A DNA stretch of 6,592 nucleotides from the NCBI GenBank assembly GCA_031272415.1, contig JAISTU010000108.1, positions 1-6,592 of the forward strand. Direction: 5' to 3'. Positions within the stretch are counted from its first letter, which is position 1. Each line of letters starts with the position of its first letter. Position numbers and translations under genes: made by a program. The notes under the pieces are model-generated. The model searched no databases, had not been told where the DNA came from, and saw only the letters and a program-made list of their open reading frames with translations. The stretch is from Bacteroidales bacterium (GTDB lineage Bacteria > Bacteroidota > Bacteroidia > Bacteroidales > WCHB1-69). This document shows positions 6,422 through 6,592 of this stretch, piece after piece.

Positions 6422-6449
6422 TTTTAATCCCAAAAAAAGTGTATCTTTG
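6422..6449 (+). promoter_or_regulatory. Promoter of the gene at the right edge
   Basis: TATCTTTG at 6442-6449 fits the Bacteroidota -7 box and is followed by CA. The 28-base module keeps TTTTAAT and GTGTATCTTTG, but six central bases differ from the hydrolase version. The start codon of the partial gene lies 41 bases past the box. Confidence 0.75.
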
Positions 6450-6456
6450 CAAAAGG

Positions 6457-6487
6457 CTTGACGATGTTGTCAGGGTAATTTTTTTTT
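6457..6487 (+). promoter_or_regulatory. Leader hairpin followed by nine T (possible attenuator)
   Basis: CTTGAC (6457-6462) can pair with GTCAGG (6469-6474) around a six-base loop, with one G-U pair. After four bases comes a run of nine T (6479-6487), just before the ATG at 6491. The form is that of a weak intrinsic terminator inside a 5' leader. The stem is short, so it may be coincidence or simply leader sequence. Confidence 0.3.
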
Positions 6488-6490
6488 CAA

Positions 6491-6592
6491 ATGTATAGAA
6501 ATATTGAAAAAATGACAAAAGTCGAAGACAATTTGGATGCATGTAAGTCATTGATTTACAGCAACTTATGGAGGCAAAAAGGGCTTGTAGCG
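6491..6592 (+). CDS. 5' end of an unrecognised gene (partial)
   Basis: The frame from ATG 6491 stays open for 34 codons to the window edge. It encodes a mostly polar N-terminus beginning MYRNIEKMTKVEDNLDAC and continuing to WRQKGLVA. A second in-frame ATG at 6512 (Met8) is preceded by an A-rich stretch and could be the true start. A good promoter at 6422-6449 supports a real gene in this frame. There is no signal peptide or membrane segment in the visible part, so the protein is probably cytoplasmic. I do not recognise the family from these residues. Confidence 0.65.
   Translation, partial: MYRNIEKMTKVEDNLDACKSLIYSNLWRQKGLVA

Overview
The window is chromosomal DNA of a low-GC Bacteroidota bacterium. 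Four things support this: promoters of the Bacteroidota type (-7 box TAnnTTTG) in front of several genes, start codons mostly lacking a strong Shine-Dalgarno sequence, a SusC/TonB-receptor-like outer-membrane protein with the N-terminal carboxypeptidase-regulatory-like domain common in this phylum, and A/T-rich spacers. The genus cannot be read from the sequence.

Layout, left to right. Positions 1-334 hold no gene but a dense set of repeats: small palindromes, heptamer tandem repeats in inverted orientation, a 28-bp palindrome, and a 92-bp MITE-like element (copy A). A promoter at 335-362 drives a tRNA-Leu(UAG) at 393-474. Converging on the tRNA from the right is a two-gene unit on the minus strand: an exported alpha/beta hydrolase (1442-2851) followed after 29 bp by a 10-helix EamA/DMT transporter (504-1412). 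The intergenic region 2852-3255 carries two divergent promoters that contain a perfect 28-bp inverted match, with two palindromes and a degraded heptamer repeat between them. To its right, on the plus strand, lie a DoxX-family membrane protein (3256-3666) and, 49 bp on, an 818-residue outer-membrane beta-barrel protein (3716-6172). Positions 6173-6490 hold a second copy (B, 105 bp) of the MITE-like element in opposite orientation, then another promoter and a leader hairpin. The 5' end of an unrecognised gene (6491 onward) runs off the window.

Functionally the genes are ordinary envelope and transport functions. No defence, secondary-metabolite or phage system is visible. The hydrolase and transporter are probably co-transcribed; DoxX and the beta-barrel may be. 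The most unusual content is intergenic: related short repeats in at least three intergenic regions, two element copies that bracket the gene block in inverted orientation, palindromes that share outer arms but differ in their self-complementary cores, and a nearly invariant 28-bp promoter module in front of unrelated genes.
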